From positions 62,001-126,000 of the forward strand of contig CAKOGP040001335.1 of assembly GCA_933822405.4 (NCBI GenBank): a stretch of 64,000 nucleotides of DNA. Direction: 5' to 3'. Below, in pieces: positions 40,736-51,395 of the stretch; position 1 is the stretch's first letter, and every line of letters begins with the position of its first letter. This DNA is from Cylindrotheca closterium (taxonomy: Eukaryota; Bacillariophyta; Bacillariophyceae; Bacillariales; Bacillariaceae). A program made the translations under genes and the position numbers. The notes beneath the pieces were generated by a model. The model made no database searches, was not told the origin of the DNA, and saw only the letters and a program-made list of their open reading frames with translations.

Positions 40736-40843
40736 GCTAAGCAACTTGCACCATAGTAATATCTGGATTACTACTCAATGTGTTAGCGTTGTGTGTGTTT
40801 TTTTACTTGGTAGTTTAGCTACAACGCATTGCATTGCAATGCA

Positions 40844-42022
40844 CTACATTACTATTCTATCAGGAAATAGACCTGCATCTGACCCTCGAAGCATGAGCGT
40901 TAGCATTTTGCACACCTCGGATGACGGCGGCCTCTTACTTGGCGACTCGTGCCACATGGACGCCATCAACCCACTCAGTGGCGATGGCCAACCATAATCC
41001 AAAGGAGGACGTTTGCCTTTTGCTATTACTTCATGTCGAAACTCGCTTGCTGGAACTTCTACGAATGGAATCTTCAGGGATAGCACCTCGTGCATTAATA
41101 TTGCGAGGGAGTATATGTCCACGTCCATTCCATACGGTTGATCCAAGGCAACTTCTGGTGCCATGTAGCGTAAGGTTCCTGTGTTGCCAGTCAGTTTATA
41201 GTTTTCTTCCACGGAATAGACCCGCTTGGCCAGACCAAAATCAAAGAGCTTTGGCACGTTGTCGCCATCGAATCCAATGTTCTGAGGCTTGATGTCACGA
41301 AATATGACATTGTGCAAATGAAGAAATCGAATTGCATCGGCTATTTGTGACAATACCATCAAACGTTCCAACCACATATCTTGGGATTCTTTGATATTGA
41401 TTCCAAAAAACTCCATAACACCAAGTCCTCGTTGTTCCCTCCATTTCGTCATGAAGCTAACCATTGTACACCGAAGCTTGGAAAGAACCAAAAAGGAGGG
41501 CCGTATGTCACGGTCGTGAAACTCTTTTGACGATTCCACACCTATTGCATGGAGCTCAATGATATTTGGGTGCGAACACCAGTCTTCTTTTATGGCTCTT
41601 AATATGTCACATTCTCTCCTCAGATCGTCCTTTGCCTGTTTCTTGCTCTTTTCTGACAAGTTCTTTAGTTGTTTCAGTGCCATTCTAGGTTTGGGGTTGA
41701 CTGGATTCTGTGCATTTGGTTGCCTTCCAAAAACATCTAGCTGCTGCTGCTGGTACGAATCCTGTGACGCTGCAATCTTGAATTTTAGCTCGAGTTTTTG
41801 CCTCGATTCTTGCACGAGGCCTGGTTCGGTCTGGGCTTTTAGATGAATGTCCTTCACCAACGAAACTTTGCAAAATGTACCTCGGCCGAGTAGGGTTCCG
41901 ATTCGAATTTCGCTTCCCAGAAGGATGGGAATCGCCGTGGGAGCATCGTCATAGTCCTCATCGAACGAGCGTTCATCTTCACTGGACATCATCTTGGCGG
42001 ACGGTACTGTACGATTCTTCAC
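40844..42022 (-). CDS. Protein kinase with intact catalytic loop
   Basis: 392 aa. Gly-rich loop GRGTFCKVSLV (46-56), then a ~55-residue Gln-rich insert before beta3 Lys117 (MALKQLK), alphaC Glu137, catalytic loop FRDIKPQNIGF (Asp243, Lys245, Asn248; the His is Phe), and DFG as LFDFGLAKR (Asp261). The activation segment is GNTGTLRYMAPE. The sequence is Ser/Thr kinase-like, similar in its NIGF/KLFDFG wording to the protein at 12768, which has lost these residues. The N-terminal ~35 residues are acidic and unstructured. Either Met1 or Met11/12 could be the start. The substrate is unknown. The kinase is presumably soluble, as no membrane or targeting segment is visible. Confidence 0.85.
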   Translation of the reverse strand: MKNRTVPSAKMMSSEDERSFDEDYDDAPTAIPILLGSEIRIGTLLGRGTFCKVSLVKDIHLKAQTEPGLVQESRQKLELKFKIAASQDSYQQQQLDVFGRQPNAQNPVNPKPRMALKQLKNLSEKSKKQAKDDLRRECDILRAIKEDWCSHPNIIELHAIGVESSKEFHDRDIRPSFLVLSKLRCTMVSFMTKWREQRGLGVMEFFGINIKESQDMWLERLMVLSQIADAIRFLHLHNVIFRDIKPQNIGFDGDNVPKLFDFGLAKRVYSVEENYKLTGNTGTLRYMAPEVALDQPYGMDVDIYSLAILMHEVLSLKIPFVEVPASEFRHEVIAKGKRPPLDYGWPSPLSGLMASMWHESPSKRPPSSEVCKMLTLMLRGSDAGLFPDRIVM

Positions 42023-42236
42023 ACAAAACGTTGCAGAAGAAGAAGAAAAGGAGAAAGCATATAAATGTCATTTTTCAGTGGGTGGTTGCCTAATTTTCAA
42101 AAATAGGGGGGCTTGCTTCTATTCGAAAAAGAGGAGATCTTAATCATCCCCCGAATCTTGATGACTGACGCCGATTGCAAACATCATCAATCATCACCAC
42201 AACAATCAATCGATCATCAGGAAGAATAAATAGAAA

Positions 42237-43241
42237 ATGTGGAAAGTTTGTATGGTTGCTCTCTTGTGTTTCTGCATTGAATCAGAAACTGCCTTTGGCT
42301 TTGTACCACCACAACCTCAATCCATCAGCAGACTTGATTCATTTTCGATTGAAGAAAAGCATGCACCATCACAATCTTTCTTCTTGGCACCACGAAGGAG
42401 TAGGATAGTATCAGGAGGGACCCGACTGTACGCCGAAGAAGAAAAAAGGAAAAAATCCAAGGGAGTCTACGTTCGTCCATCCGGTGCCATTGAAAAAGGA
42501 TCTGGCTTCTTTGTGCCTGGTTTGGAAGGCCCCAAAGTTCGAGTCGTCTTTGGGAGCGTCTTGTTGATCTTGACCGCAATCAATCACATTACCTCCCCCA
42601 CTCCCTTTGGAAACCTTTCGTTTGAAGAAGTTGTTGCTATTCTGTATAGTCTATTGGTGTTATTTCAAGCGGCCATTGAATTTGGAAAGGAAGACTTGAT
42701 TATTGAAGGCAGTAGTACTAGTAGCGCGTCAAAAACAACGTCGAGTACTACTAGCAATACGGACGAAAAATTGTTGCAAAAGTGGGCCACTTTTTCCAAC
42801 ATTAATGACGATGAAAAATCCAAAATACAATGGGCTGCAGCGTCCTACCTATCCGTTACCCCTGCGACTCAAATGATGCTACTCGAAGGATCATCATCAT
42901 TAGAGGACGAGGCCGATACTACGAATCAAATGGTCTATCGCTTGGGCACTACGACCACCATGGCAAGTCCTACCGACGAAAGTACAGGAATCCAAGCTGC
43001 TTTGAAGCAACTCGAGCAATCCAAGGGAGGAAGAATAAGTCTACCTTTGACACACCCCGCGGCAGTGGACTTGGGGTTGAATGCTGCCGACGAAACGAGA
43101 TGCATTGTGCTCCAACGCATCACAGGCAATTCGTGTTGGTTGGTCACCAGTGATCAGCTACTCGCAAGTTTCACACAATCGGACCTCAAGTGGTTGGGTC
43201 GACTGGCAGCCTACGTCGGCGGGACGACGAGCCCATACTAG
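42237..43241 (+). CDS. Plastid-targeted CCB2/CCB4-like cytochrome b6 cofactor assembly protein
   Basis: 334 aa. The N-terminus MWKVCMVALLCFCIESETAF, then GFVPP, is a signal peptide with a diatom-style Phe cleavage site. GSGFFVPGLEGPKVRVVFGS (~88-107) is followed by two close hydrophobic helices (SVLLILTAINHI and EEVVAILYSLLVLFQAAIEFG), then a soluble domain with a Ser/Thr-rich loop, ending in RCIVLQRITGNSCWLVTSD and LAAYVGG. This arrangement and the GSGFFVPGLEG phrase are what I recall for the DUF2930 family, to which Arabidopsis CCB2 and CCB4 belong; these help attach heme c-i to cytochrome b6. The assignment is moderately sure. Confidence 0.6.
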   Translation: MWKVCMVALLCFCIESETAFGFVPPQPQSISRLDSFSIEEKHAPSQSFFLAPRRSRIVSGGTRLYAEEEKRKKSKGVYVRPSGAIEKGSGFFVPGLEGPKVRVVFGSVLLILTAINHITSPTPFGNLSFEEVVAILYSLLVLFQAAIEFGKEDLIIEGSSTSSASKTTSSTTSNTDEKLLQKWATFSNINDDEKSKIQWAAASYLSVTPATQMMLLEGSSSLEDEADTTNQMVYRLGTTTTMASPTDESTGIQAALKQLEQSKGGRISLPLTHPAAVDLGLNAADETRCIVLQRITGNSCWLVTSDQLLASFTQSDLKWLGRLAAYVGGTTSPY

Positions 43242-43817
43242 GTAGTAGATAGACCATGATGAATAAATAGATAGCTACTACACTCTCTAGTAGATGAAAG
43301 ATAAAGCAAGAGTCAACAAGATGCGACAAACTTATCATGGTGCAACTCTGAAGGAACACTCCTTCATTGACAAGATTGGTACAGTAGTACTATTGCACCT
43401 TAAAACGGAAAGCAGACAGACCCAATCCGAGACGGAATTGAATCACGTCAAAAAAGTGTTGCATTGGGGGGCTGCAAATTTCACCTCCCTGCGAGTGTTG
43501 CGTATGACTTTCACGTGAACGAGCAGGCCGCCCTTGCACGCTCCCACCAACATGGATAACGTATCGTGCCGAATCAAGGCAAAAAAAATTGTCGAGTGGG
43601 GAAGAAGCAAGCAATACTCCAATAATCCATAGTCTTTTTGTCTGCGCAGTTGCTTCTTAGTGCAAAGTCATCCATCATCTTCCACCAAGAGCATCAGAAG
43701 TCATTGTATATCAACGTTTGAAGCTGCAGAGACTTTTTGAAAGTGAAGAAACACTATTATCTTTTGGGTGTTGAATTATTTATTTGAAAAAATTGGGCTC
43801 AGACGCATTGCAATCAA

Positions 43818-43851
<34 letters not shown>

Positions 43852-43932
43852 CATTATTGAATTGCTCTCGTAAATTATTTGATCCAAGACTTGTTATTAT
43901 TACATACAGTATTACATTGGGGGAACAGCACT
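43242..43932. other. Intergenic region with (GATT)n repeat
   Basis: About 690 nt. A (GATT)n run of seven or so units lies at 43820-43850, ~80 bp before the membrane-protein gene. No supported gene. Confidence 0.55.
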
Positions 43933-45153
43933 ATGATGATTTTGAAACACCTCATAATAATGGCTTCCATGCTGTGGGCGGTGGCGGAATGCCGCATCGT
44001 TGGAAACTCGGAAGTGACCTCACGAGAACTCCAAGGAAATGCGGATCGACAGGTGGTCTACTTGTTAAATTTTGACATTCGACTGGCCTTGGATGGGGCT
44101 CCGGAAGATGTGAATATCTTTACGCTGAGGCAGATTGTCACCAGTTGGTTGGACGATTCCTACAAGGCCAAGAGCGAAAATGATTCCTTGCTCAGCAGTG
44201 GCGCCACCTTTGATTATGCCGCCTTGGACTTTGTGACTCGAAGGCAATTGCAAGAAGGCGCTCAAGCCACCAACTTTTACAAGGCTGTCTTTCGAGGATT
44301 CACTGTTTGGAACTTGGAATCGGCCATGACCGAACCGGTCAATGCGGACTTTGTCGAGTTGATTCAAAAGGCTACTTTACTAGAAGACAAGAGGCTTTTG
44401 GACCTCCTTCGTAATGCGGAACCTGGAATGGGTCTGGGAACTGCTGTGTTGGATGTCCGTGCGGAATTGTCCGCTACAAATGGTGACAATTCTGGAGGTG
44501 AAGATGAATCGGCAACCGACAAGACTTTGGAGATTATCATTATGATTGCCATTATCGTTGCCTGTCTTGCCTTTTGTCTGCTCATGTTTGCCGTCATTTG
44601 GGCATGGAGATCAGATCGAGCCAAGCGAGAAGCGTACAAGGCAAACCGCGGAGAACGAGATAATGGTAATATGGAAAAGACTCGAGGAGGACAACATGCA
44701 CCCACACCTCCTCCCAAGCATCAACCCTTGGGCATGGTACCACCTTCTACTGCTCAAACAGGAACACCGTCGTCCGCCAGAGAACCTCCACCACAAGAGA
44801 TTCCAGGGGCTTCGAACTATCCAGATTCTGTCATCTCCGACTCGGTCATTACCGACTCTGTCGTTTCGAATGGTTTGGACTCTAGCTACGCGGGATACTC
44901 CATGCCACATCAAGCGCCGGCTGGGAACCCTGCGGCTACAGCACCATCGGCCAAGTTTGAACCACGCGAATTGAGTGATGCACACAGTGTCTCCAGTATG
45001 GATTCCTATGGTTATTCACTCGATGGATACGCTTCCAGCTTGGGCGGTCCTCCCAAGTTTCCCGGAGGAGCACTTGGTGGTATGCCCACGGATGCCAACG
45101 ATGCATCGGATGCCGACTTGGCTCCCAGCATTAATGGCGATCGCAAGATTTGA
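43933..45153 (+). CDS. Single-pass membrane protein with ~180-residue ectodomain
   Basis: 406 aa from ATG 43933 (MMILKHLIIMASMLWAVAEC), where a clear signal peptide starts; an ATG 54 nt upstream would bury it. The ectodomain (~25-190) includes RQVVYLLNFDIRLALDG, TLRQIVTSWLDDSYKAK and a RRQLQ linker, similar in rhythm to the ectodomains at 35583, 45766 and 48679 (strand, W-containing helix, RR-LQ, strand). The transmembrane helix is ~199-225 (EIIIMIAIIVACLAFCLLMF), followed by a Pro/Ser/Tyr-rich cytosolic tail of ~180 residues with a repeated VISDSVITDSVVS element. There is no PDZ or kinase domain. Its position next to the cupredoxin pair suggests a surface-protein cluster, but functional linkage is only inferred. 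Confidence 0.72.
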   Translation: MMILKHLIIMASMLWAVAECRIVGNSEVTSRELQGNADRQVVYLLNFDIRLALDGAPEDVNIFTLRQIVTSWLDDSYKAKSENDSLLSSGATFDYAALDFVTRRQLQEGAQATNFYKAVFRGFTVWNLESAMTEPVNADFVELIQKATLLEDKRLLDLLRNAEPGMGLGTAVLDVRAELSATNGDNSGGEDESATDKTLEIIIMIAIIVACLAFCLLMFAVIWAWRSDRAKREAYKANRGERDNGNMEKTRGGQHAPTPPPKHQPLGMVPPSTAQTGTPSSAREPPPQEIPGASNYPDSVISDSVITDSVVSNGLDSSYAGYSMPHQAPAGNPAATAPSAKFEPRELSDAHSVSSMDSYGYSLDGYASSLGGPPKFPGGALGGMPTDANDASDADLAPSINGDRKI

Positions 45154-45765
45154 GGTGGGTGGCTGCAAATGCAATGTATTGTAGGTGTTCGACTGTCACA
45201 CACACACACAAACACACATCCTTTTTCATTAGTATCCATAATACACTCATAAAAACAAACAAACAACACTACAGTACCAGACACAAACATCTTTGCTATT
45301 TGGATACCTATTTTTGACTTGCTCGATCACTAGCTCGGAAGCTCATTACATATGGGACTGACGAGTGCGGCAAATGGTCTTTCCGTTGTTCGCCTTAGAT
45401 CGGGGTGACTCAAATCAACGTCCGATGCAAGACCGTTAAGGCATTGCGATTGGTGAACTGGCGAGCGAGCCGCACCGTCAGGAAATTTCCTATCAATTCA
45501 AAACGGCGGCCTGCATGTGGATCAAAGTATTGGAATCATTGCTGGCTTTTGAGGTTTTGAACCAAGAGTACTGTAAGAGGTTTGGAATAGATACTGTACT
45601 GCATTAGCCTTGTCATTGAGGAAGAACAGCAAGAGCAATAATAACAGCAACAAGCAAGAATCAAACGATAACAACAGTCATTGAAGGAAAAATAGATCAG
45701 TTTCCAGTGCAACAAGACAAAAACAAAATCAAATACATTTTCAATATACTGTTCAGGACAGATAG
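45154..45765. other. Intergenic region with (CA)n repeat
   Basis: Contains a (CA)n run at about 45196-45216 and AACAGCAA-type A-rich DNA at 45630-45740 leading into the next gene. No supported gene. Confidence 0.5.
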
Positions 45766-48174
45766 ATGACTACAACAATGATGCGATTCGGAGCACTGCT
45801 GTGCCTTTTATCTCAAATATCCCAAGCCACGGCGCAAACGAACTTTGATTTTCTATGGGCGATTGCACTTTATGGAAATATTACTGCTTCTCCAGGAGAT
45901 ACGGTATGTCGAAAGAAATCTTGGAAGCATTGCATTGGAAAGCATTGTTCAAACGACTTTGCACGTACATCACCATGCTCAACAATAGGATTCTTTTCCT
46001 TCTTTTTTCTTCTCTCTTTATCCTTAATATGGTGCTGCTGAAAACAAATAGGTTACATTCAATTATGGTGCAAATCACGATGTCTGGATCCATCCCACTG
46101 GAACCTGTGTAGAAACTGGAAAGATTGCAGTCGGTGCTCTTGGTGCTAGCCCTGCCACCTATGCGTTTACCGACGCCGATCTTGGGTCCACCATCACATT
46201 TGCCTGTGACACTGGATCTCATTGCGAGAGTGGTCAAATTATCAACTTTCAGATTGGTAGGTTTGTTCGTTCGACGACGTACTTTGATGTATTGATCGAT
46301 TGGATGCAGTTTCTCACTTGTAACTTCCTCCATCAATCTTCTTCTACCACCAGTCCCAGCCACTCCGTCACCAACGGTAGCACCCCCAGTTGTACAACCA
46401 AGGTACGTCAATGTTAAGGGAACAAAGCGTGCCCTTAGACGATGCCTACTCAACCAGCGATGATTTACAACAACCATTACAACTTGACACTTTCATTGGT
46501 CGATCCGCGTCCATTTTGTAGTTTGATGCCTTCTGCCGCATCCGAAGTGCCATCAAAGTCTCCAAGTGCAGCACCGATAAGTCCCGCGCCCTCGATTGCT
46601 CCCTCTACCGCTGCTCCCACCACTGCTGCACCTGTCGTAGCTACCCCGTCGCCAACAGTCACTCCAGTCATTCCTGCTACTCCATCACCAACAGTGACAC
46701 CAGCTACCCCTTCACCAACAGTGACAGCGGCCACTCCTTCACCGACAGCTGCACCTATCACTCCTTTGCCAACAGCCGCCCCTACAATTGCACCCGTCAC
46801 CGCGGCACCAACAATTGCTCCTGTAACGGGTGAACCAACAGTTGCTCCCATCACTGGTGAACCAACCGCTGCCCCCATCACTGGAGAGCCAACGAAGGAA
46901 CCCACTCTTGCCCCTACACTGGCCCCAGAACCATCAGCAGCACCATCGGGAGGACCAGAAATAACAACTGAAACAGCCACAGACTTGAGTCAAACGCTTC
47001 AAGGAATGACCGAGTGTGATGAACTTTGCCAACAGGAATGGGCCTCTCAGATGTTTGAAAGCACAGTCAACTATTTTGCTCGTTTGGATGCTGATTTTAC
47101 TGTTGTTACCAATACTCCAAAGATTACCAGCGTTGAATTGCCAACCAGACGTAGATTACAAGGTGGATCATCTGGCGTTGTTGTGAACTATGATCACGAA
47201 TTCCAATATACATCTGAAGGGGACACTACTGTCCGAGTGTACGATTTGGCCGCACAACCATTGGCAACATCAGCTAACCGAAACCAATTTGTCGCAAATC
47301 TCAAGTCGAGAGGAGATTTCTTCACGGACCTTACTGGAGTCACTTCCATTGACTCTCCTGACACACCTGCACCAACTGGTGCACCAGTCGCGAGTCCAGG
47401 CACCGAAGCAGAAGATGATGATCCTCTATTGTCTAGAAATGCTATCATTGGTATTGCTGCCGGAGGTGGTGTCATTGTTTTGGCATTGATTGGGTTCCTA
47501 TGTTGTAGAAAGAAGGATAACGGACAAGACGGTAGTGGCCCACCACCTGATGTGCTCAAGGTCAACCATGGAAGAGACGAAGTCAGCACACTTGGAGGTC
47601 CGGATAGACCCTATGGAGACCAAAGGTACGTCTTGAATCTCTTTTTTGCTGGGCTATGTAGTTTGTTCTGAAAACGAAACTTATCTTACACATCTTTTTT
47701 ATTTGCAGTGTTGCAACAGTTGACTACGACTATTCCAAGGCATACGGCGGAGGTGGTGACACTTCGGTTTCGGAAGCTGGTGGTACGTATGGATCGAACA
47801 ACCAAGGATTATTGGATCCTGTGAATGCTGGAGCCACTGGAGGAGCTCTTGGCGGATTCGACACTGGTGGTTCCTTTGAAGACGCCTACCGTGCCACTGG
47901 CGGCAATGTCAAAGAAGATCTGATTCACGTATTCGCACCCCCTGGGAAGCTTGGAGTTGTTATTGACACTCCAGATGACGGAGCACCAGTGGTCCACGCC
48001 GTCAAAGATTCTTCTATAATTGCTGACAAGATACAGGTTGGTGATAAGCTCGTGGCAGTAGACGATGAAGATGTCAGAGCGATGACAGCAATCAAGGTGT
48101 CCAAACTCATTAGTCGAAAGAGTGCCAACCCATCAAGAAAGCTGAGTATCATCAGAACGACTGTTATAGAATGA
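45766..48174 (+). CDS. Cupredoxin-stalk-ectodomain-TM-PDZ surface protein with complete copper ligand set
   Basis: Five exons: 45766-45903, 46052-46256, 46354-46402, 46522-47625, 47709-48174. All joins keep phase with GT-AG ends and give 653 aa. Order: signal peptide (1-23), a phytocyanin-like domain (24-114) with His55 (GANHDVWIH), Cys98, His103 and Gln108 (FACDTGSHCESGQ) as the expected type I copper ligands and a Cys65-Cys104 disulfide, a PT-rich stalk (~115-280), and a second ectodomain (~281-409) with a CDELCQQEW pair and RRRLQ. Then a transmembrane helix (~438-459) ending CCRKK, and a cytosolic tail ending in a PDZ-like domain (~567-650: GKLGVVIDTP, VGDKLVAVDDEDV). Gln as axial ligand is the stellacyanin type. 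Likely a copper-dependent redox or sensing surface protein; the role is inferred. The gene at 48679 is its tandem paralogue. Confidence 0.8.
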
Positions 48175-48678
48175 AAAGTCAAACACCAAGATATGTAAAG
48201 AGATGGTAACAAATACTATATTTTGTTTATGTCGATTTTATAGTTCTTCCTGTAAGCTACAGTAGCATGGCCCAGCATTGCCATCCGATCGAGATTGCAT
48301 TGGATTATTGGTCAAAATGTGGCTCGTGACTTCCGAATTGGCGAGCCAATTATTTATTTATTTACTTATGGGTATGACGTGTGGTACTTTGCCCGTAGTA
48401 CAATCTACGCGATACAACGGACAACTCCAACTAACTTGCACCTTTGAGAGGTTCCCCACAAAAGCTTCCATCTCATTGCTTGTAATTGTTGGTTGACACA
48501 CACGTCATTACAACTCCACCAAGAAGACGCGATACAGTAGAAAGAGGGTTCGTTGTTGTTACCGAAGAGTAGAGGACGTGTCAATCGATTTGGTAGTGAA
48601 GAGATACTGAAACAACAACAACAAAAGATACGCATTTCATAATAAGGGTTCCACTCCGTTCAACAACAATTGACAAAA
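48175..48678. other. Intergenic region between the tandem paralogues
   Basis: About 500 nt. It ends with an A/C-rich AACAACAACAACAAAAG segment similar in character to that before the upstream paralogue. No gene was seen. Confidence 0.5.
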
Positions 48679-51291
48679 ATGATTCGATTTGGAGCAGTTC
48701 TTCTATGTGCGCTTTCCCTGTTGATTCAAGCAACTACTGCAACGGACTTTGCGCTAGTTTGGGATAATGCATTGTATGGTGGCATTGTTGCCAATCCCGG
48801 TGATACGGTATGTTGAATATGGCAATGACGATGGATTGATTTTTATCATTCTATCATATTCCGATGCTGAATTATTTGTTGATTCATTCATTCATTCATT
48901 CATCCATTGATTCTTGTTCTTTCTCTGCCTCGCGATGTATTGCAACAGGTAACCTTCACATACGGTGCAAATAGTGATCTTTGGATCCATCCGACAGGAA
49001 GTTGTGAACAGAGTGGAAGAATTCAACTCGGTGGATTTGGGCCTGGTTCAGCGTCCTACAATTTTACGGATTCAGATCTTGGGTCTCCTGTCACCTTTGC
49101 AACAAGTGTAGAGGACAATTGTGCAAATGGGCAAATCATTACCTTTACAGTTGGTAAGTCCATGTTGGGTTCTGATGACCGCCTTTTTTCAGATTTGTCC
49201 TAAACAATTCTGACACCTAAATTCCACTCTGTTTTTTTTCTTCAGTGCCAACCACTGAGCAACCTTCCACGACCCCAACAAGCTCACCATCGACGAGGCC
49301 AACGTACGTCAACTGCTCCCTATCGCAATAAATTTGATCTTAGACTCGATCGCGTTTCTAACCGCATTTCTCTTTCCATCTCTCTATTTCGACGAAATCA
49401 GCATTGCCCCAACCATCGAGACGCCATCCCCCACCGGTCTTCCCACAAGAGTTCCTACGACTCCGTTTCCAACTATCAGTCCGACTGGCTTTCCCACTAT
49501 CGTGGGTGCGACAAAGTTCGAATTGACTTGGTTCGTCGCGGCATATGGTGATGTCGAAGCCGTGCCAGGAGATTCGGTGACATTTACCTATGACGAATTC
49601 AGTGATGTTTGGATTCACCCTTCCGGCGACTGTAGTCTGGATGGAAGTATTTTTGTTGGGCCAGTTGGACCTGCTTCTGTTACCTATCGGTTCACCGAAG
49701 AAGACGCTGGAAAAACCATTACATTCACCAGTAGCGTCAGCGACAACTGCGCGCAGGGTCAGATCATCAATTTCGAAGTTGGTAAGCACACATCTGTTCA
49801 CATTTGCTACAGCCAATCCATGTCTCGATTCACATTCATTGCTGACACTTGATTCGTTTTGAATACGTAGCGGGTCGACCTACAACACCAACAATGGCTA
49901 CTCCGGCACCATCCATTGCTCCTCAAACCGCTGCACCTATCCTTGCTCCAGTCAGGCCCTTGCCTACTGCTCCACCAGTTGTCACTCCAACAAATGCCCC
50001 AGTCGCACCTGCGCCAGTTGCACCACCAGTGATGGCCCCAGTAGCACCTCCTGTGGCGGGACCCCCAACAGCAACTAGTGCCCCAGTGGATAGTGGTACT
50101 CCACCAACGGTACCAAGTCCTCCAGTAGACACCCCTACCCCTCCCGTTGATACCCCTACAGCTCCAAGTCCTCCCGTCGATACCCCTACAGCACCAAGTC
50201 CTCCCGTTGATGGCCCTACAACAACAGCTCCTCCAGTTGATGGCCCAACAGCACCAAGTCCTCCCGTGGATAGCCCAACAGTGACACCTGGAGCTCCTAC
50301 CACAGCGCCAGTAGTACCATTAGCGACAACAGTGAGTGCAACGGACTTGAGTCAAACACTTCTAGGCATGACGGCATGCGACACTGCTTGTCAAGATGCA
50401 TGGATCGCCCAAATGTTCGAAACGACAACGGAGTATTTCTCAGCTTCGAACCCAGATATCACTCTCCTGGCCAACACACCAAAGATCACTAATGTGGACG
50501 TACCCAGGAGGTTGCGAAGATTGCAAGATGGAGAATCTGGAGTCGAAATCACTTACGATCACACTTTTGAATACATTTCTTCAAGTGGTGCAGAATTAGA
50601 GGGAAATGATTTGGCCACGCAACCACTGGCAAATGACGCTGATCGTACCCAGTTTTTGGCTGATCTCAAGGGTAGAGGCGAAAGCTTTATTGATCTTACT
50701 GGAGTAACTGCAACTGATGTCTCAACCCCACCAGAAACTCCTACCTCCCCTCCAACAAGAGCGCCATCTGTTTCTACAGCTGGCACTGGTGAAGAAGAAC
50801 CTGAAGACGATGACTCGCTCCTTTCGAATACATATGTTCTCATTGGTATCGGAGCTGCTGTACTTGTGCTTTTATTTATTTGTTTGATGTGCTGCCGAAA
50901 GGGGAGAAAGAAGGCCCCAGCAAAAGAAAAGGTGGCCTCACCAAAAGCAGCAGCCTCGCCAAAGTCCTCCAATGGTGCAAGAAGCGTTCAAGAAGACAGT
51001 GTCTCTGAGGCTCCTACCACCAGAGAAGAACTCATTCATGTCTTTGCACCACCAGGCAAACTGGGAGTGGTGATTGATACACCCAGTGACGGGGCATCAT
51101 TTGTGCATGCAGTCAAGCCCACTTCCATTATTGCTGACAGGATAAAGGTTGGCGACAAGTTGGTTGCTGTGGATGACGAAGATGTGAGGAAACTGTCCGC
51201 CATCAATGTGTCTAAACTCATTGGAAAGAAGAGTTCACAACCTACACGAAAGCTAACTGTCCTCCGAACCATCTCTGTAGAAAGTCCATGA
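48679..51291 (+). CDS. Tandem paralogue with two copper-free cupredoxin domains, TM and PDZ-like domain
   Basis: Five exons: 48679-48807, 48949-49153, 49246-49303, 49402-49781, 49871-51291; 730 aa. Exon 2 is 205 nt, the same length and phase as exon 2 of the upstream gene. Signal peptide (1-22), cupredoxin domain 1 (~23-111) and, after a short PT linker, domain 2 (~169-257). In domain 1 the copper ligands are Ser52, Thr95 and Asn100 instead of His, Cys, His, with Gln105 kept. In domain 2 they are Ser198, Ser241 and Asn246, with Gln251 kept. Disulfide cysteines persist (62/101 and 208/247). A stalk with PPVDxPTAPS repeats (~340-395), the second ectodomain (~413-540), a helix (~579-599, LIGIGAAVLVLLFICLMCC) and a PDZ-like C-terminus (~643-730) follow. 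Domain 2 lies in one exon, so the duplication is not a simple exon copy. Confidence 0.8.
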
Positions 51292-51395
51292 GCGTTGAGG
51301 CCAGCTTCTGGATACATGTTATTAGGAGTCAAGTCATTGAATAAGATGAATACGTTAATTTATAATCCTATGTGTTTCGTGGTGACTTTATTCAT

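Noticed and set aside
46477..46980. Gly/Ala/Val-rich minus frame (and the similar one at 49923-50303)
   Set aside because: Reverse complement of the Pro/Thr-rich stalks of the surface-protein genes.
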